Assembly: GCA_011009095.1 (NCBI GenBank)
Contig: VTPC01000425.1
Span: 16,247 to 80,246, forward strand
Direction of reading: 5' to 3'
From: Ignelater luminosus
Taxonomy: Eukaryota; Arthropoda; Insecta; Coleoptera; Elateridae
DNA length: 64,000 nt
Shown: one piece after another, positions 60,862-64,000 of the stretch
Layout: the number at the start of each line of letters is the position of its first letter
Numbering within the stretch: the stretch's first letter is position 1
Notes under the pieces: model-generated
The model's input: only the letters and a program-made list of their open reading frames with translations
What the model was told of the DNA's origin: nothing
The model's database searches: none
Translations under genes and position numbers: made by a program

Positions 60862-62156
60862 ACACATGGGCTGAAAAGTCCCAGGTCTAACAAAGAAAAC
60901 ACGGTATTTTTTTGTTCAAAATTAGCTATATTCATCAACGTAGTTTCCATCAAGAACAACGCAATCATTCCAGCGCCGCTCTAACATTTCACTACCACTT
61001 TTGTAGAACGATTTATCTTTTGCCTCAAAATAGGACTCAGTTTCAGCGATAAACTCTTCATTCGAGCGAAATTTCTTACCGGCAAGCATTTTTTTTAGGT
61101 CTGCGAACAGCCAGTAGTCACTGGGAGCCAAATCTGGCGAATACGGTGGATGTGGGAGCAATTCGAAGTTCAATTCATGTAGTTTTGCCATTGTTTTGAT
61201 TGACTTGTGACACGGTGCGTTGTCTTGATGAAACAAAATTTTTTTCTTTGCCATATGCGGTCGTTTCTTTGCAATTTCGGCCTTCAAACGCTCCAATAAC
61301 GCTATATAATATTCACTGTTGATGGTATTTCCCTTCTCAAGATAGTCGATGAATATTACACCACGCACATCCCAAAATACCGAGGCCATAACCTTTCCAG
61401 CCGATTGTTGTGCTTTCGGTCGCTTTGGACGAGGTTCACCAGTTGCTGTCCACTCAGATGAAGATCATTTTGATTCCGGAATGAAGTGATGGATCCATGT
61501 TTCATCCATTGTCACATATCGACGCGAAAATTCCGGTTTGTTACGTTTAAACATGGCCAAACACTGCTCAGAAACATCAACACGTTCTTGTTTTTGGTGA
61601 ACAGTGAGCAAACGCGGCACCCACTTTGAGCAGAGCTTTCTCATAGTCAAATGCTCATGCAATATAAAGCCAACACGTTCTTTTGATATCTTTACGATGT
61701 CAGCTAACTCACGCAACTTCACTTTTCGATCATTCAAAACGATTTTGTGGATTTTTTTGATGTTTTCTGGTGTTACCGCCTCATTTGGACGTCCACTGCG
61801 TTCTGCATCATCGGTGTCTCTACGACCACGTTTGAAGTCAGCAAACCAACGTTTTATTGCTGTTTCTGATGGAGCGGAGTCCCCATAACACTTTTCAAGC
61901 CATTGCTTCTCTTGAACGGTATTTTTTCCCATCAAGAAGCAGTGTAAAATTAAAACACGGAATTGTTTTTGATCCATTGTTTTGAAAATAATAAAAGTAG
62001 CGTCACTCTTAGCACAATAACTCACAAAATAATGAATAGAATATCATAAAATTTTAACAGCTGTCTTTTGAAGGTTACTACTAACTGAAAAAGCGGTGAA
62101 TGCAATAGAACTAGCGCTATCTATTTGTTAGGCCTGGGACTTTTCAGCCCATGTGT
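60862..62156 (-). mobile_element. Mariner transposon, irritans-type, copy B
   Basis: A 1295-bp element is flanked by TA (60860-60861 and 62157-62158). It has the same inverted ends as the copy at 54543-55833, with one change (AGGTCT for AGGCCT) near the left end. It is in the opposite orientation and lies in intron 2 of the homeobox gene, 1.7 kb after the homeodomain exon. Confidence 0.95.
60922..61977 (-). pseudogene. Mariner transposase, copy B, one nonsense codon
   Basis: The ATG at 61977-61975 starts MDQKQFRVLILHCFLMGKN. The frame is the same as in copy A and about 351 codons long. A single TGA (61467-61465, codon 171) interrupts it just after HHFIPESK, where copy A has CGA for Arg. After the stop the same frame continues through GKVMASVFWD, FHQDNAP and APSDYW to the terminal stop at 60922. 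All three catalytic aspartates are present. Its end is three residues longer than copy A because TAT replaces TAA. Differences from copy A are few by eye, so both insertions derive from one recently active family. Confidence 0.93.
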
Positions 62157-62158
62157 TA

Positions 62159-63455
62159 CATGTTAAGGATTGAATTTGACACCAAGAACGCTTTCTTCCA
62201 CAAACAAGCTTTAATATAGAAATAAATCTTGCTCTGTTTCCTACTACAAGAGAAACAATCAAAAATAAAAATAAAATTATTTTTAGGCCCACAAAAATAG
62301 CAAAAAAATGGCTTTAAATAAAAAAGATCCATATAACACTGAGCTTTCCGACAATTGTTGTTATAACTCAGTTGGTTGAGTGCAATGACAGCACTTTTTT
62401 AATATCCAAGCTTCAGACATATTGGTTTTTTAGATTGAATTAGTTTTTGAACTACATTGGACCAATTTCTAAGACAAATTGAATAATAGAAGTAGACTGT
62501 GGATTAGTAAAATTGGTAGAAACTTGGTTTGCTTTCTTGTAAACTAAAAAGATCAAACTGCGAAAGGACTTTTATTTTGAAACTTCAGACCAGGTCGAGA
62601 ACTACTTCTATTCTATCTTAGAAATAGACTAATACTTGGCAGTTTATTTAAAAACCACTGCTGTTGTGGATCATTAATTTCTTTGACGTTATTCAGGTGT
62701 TCTTTCACTGTAATCAGGGATATAATGATGGGAACCATAAAACGGCAGATTCAGAATGAATGATTTCTAGGTATAACACAGACAACGACTATTGGAAATG
62801 TATTTGCATTCTATTTAGCTCCATACTTGGCATTTCTTAGAGAAAGTGGCACAATTCGTAGGGTCCGACACAGATTGTTATGACATCAGCTTTTTAGTCA
62901 TCTACTAACTGTAAACTCGCCTCTAAGTACCTCCTACCTTCATAAAATTCACACAGAATCAAAATTGATGACTCACTATTAATAATCTCAGAGTTGTTAA
63001 AGATTCTGACCTTAAACCTAGTAAGCAACATCAACAAACTGTTCTTGTGCTAACAAGTCACTTTATTTACTACTTTAAGGTTAGGATACTCCTCACTTAT
63101 TGTGATTAAAGTGTATGAAAGCTGTAATGGACCATTTTGATCAAAGAAGATATTAAATGTTTAATCCGTTTTATCTACAAATCATTTGGATTATTTAAGT
63201 TTTTCTTAAATTGGTGAACTTGTTTTCAGTTTTAAAGTAACTTTTGTAAACATGTGCCAAATTGGAAATACAGAGCAAAGCTATAACGGGCCGGCAGACA
63301 CCGATGCCGATACGAATTCGAGCCTGAAATCATGAAGAGATTTTAAGGTCTGAGATGGAACCCATGGAGCCATATGACCCAATAGTCGGTACCCAAAATG
63401 ATTAGAAAAACTTGTAAATAAACACGTAAAATTTTTTTAAAAAAGTTTTTATTAA
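62159..63455. other. Non-coding stretch in homeobox gene intron 2
   Basis: AT-rich and with no supportable gene or repeat structure. Confidence 0.45.
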
Positions 63456-63458
63456 ATT

Positions 63459-64000
63459 TGTTCGAAGCATTCATCACCAGCATCTATAAATAGTTTCATT
63501 CGAGAAAACCAATTTTCAAAACATTTCAGACAATACTCGTACCTCTTTTTCAAATGCCACCAACGCATCTTTAAGGGACTCGAAACGACGCCCTCGTAAC
63601 TTTTTCTTTATTTTAGGAAATAAAAAGGAATCGCGCGGCACCAAGTCCGGAGTATATGGTGGGTGACCGCTCGTGAAAATCAAATTATCCCGCAAAAAAT
63701 CAGATGTTCCACCGACTGCATGTGCAGCAGCATCGTCGTGATGAAGTTGAATGTGCCCAATCCCGCCCTCGATAGTTTTTCTTCGATCGTCCGAAAGACT
63801 TGTGGTAGCAGATGGTAACCATACCACTCAGCGGTAACAGTCTTTTGTGTTTCAAGAAACACTGATGCAATCATTTTCTTTTAACGCTTCTTGTTCTTCT
63901 TACTTTTGTTGGTCTTTCTTCACATTCGAACATCCAGACTCGAGATTGTCCTTTTATTCTGGATCAAATTGGTATATCCAGCTTTTGTCTCCAGTTACAA
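63459..64000 (-). pseudogene. Mariner-type transposase fragment, runs off right edge
   Basis: The minus strand, from the right edge, reads VTGDKSWIYQFDPE (first catalytic block, normally GDETW or GDESW, here with a K), then broken frames. Next come MIASVFLETQKTVTAEWYGY (63874-63815), then LHHDDAAAH and PPYTPDLVPRDSFLF in 63827-63516. The last two catalytic aspartates have 34 residues between them. After a frameshift near 63530 the C-terminus YCLKCFENWFSRMKLFIDAG is visible, ending at 63459. Several conserved residues are changed (HHDN to HHDD, LAPCD to LVPRD) and there are at least three frame breaks, so it is old. It is a different lineage from the other mariners. The N-terminal half lies beyond the window, and I could not define its terminal repeat. 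Confidence 0.8.

Noticed and set aside
59160..64000. Search for the next homeobox exon (VWFQNRRAK)
   Set aside because: No frame on the + strand encodes this motif before the window ends, so the exon must lie further right.

Overview
This window looks like a piece of an insect nuclear genome, most plausibly a beetle, although the species cannot be named from sequence alone. Evidence: strongly A+T-rich non-coding DNA, many mariner/Tc1-type transposons of insect type, Penelope-like and non-LTR retroelement remnants, a nuclear copy of mitochondrial cox1, GT-AG introns, and one spliced paired-class homeobox gene. Most of the 64 kb is non-coding.

The only host gene I can support is a Prop1-family (prophet-of-Pit-1-like) homeobox gene on the + strand. 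One coding exon ends at 38208. A 20.7 kb intron (38209-58881) follows, then a second coding exon (58882-59153) carrying homeodomain residues 1-46. The exon for residues 47-60 (recognition helix) is not found before position 64000, so the gene runs off the right edge. Its true 5' end is unresolved: the reading frame is open and looks coding upstream of the first in-frame ATG (37947), back to a stop at 37779.

The left 16 kb is a mobile-element dump: a solo Ty3/gypsy-type LTR with four heat-shock-element modules (585-948), a deleted Tc1-like element (1011-1391), a broken repeat-encoded protein gene with an internal partial duplication (1967-4171), a long foldback (4604-5134), a nearly intact mariner (6314-7606), a Tc1 transposon nested in a foldback (7738-9957), an internally deleted mariner (13895-14821) and LINE remnants (15090-15851, 16281-16514). 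From 16 to 37 kb there is AT-rich sequence with a cox1 NUMT (22393-22473), a Tigger/pogo-like MITE (23294-23720), Penelope-like fragments in permuted order (about 27940-28742), a tRNA-like relic, a candidate MITE and some GC-richer islets that may be regulatory.

Inside the homeobox gene's large intron are a decayed DDE transposon with a MITE nested in it (46043-47001), an assembly gap of 100 Ns whose two edges carry the same 25 bp (49390-49489), a diverged 257-bp-period duplication and a mariner (54543-55833). A second, very similar mariner in opposite orientation lies in the next intron (60862-62156), so the homeodomain exon sits between two long inverted repeats. A further mariner transposase fragment runs off the right edge. 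Nothing in the window looks like an operon, CRISPR array or other prokaryotic system.
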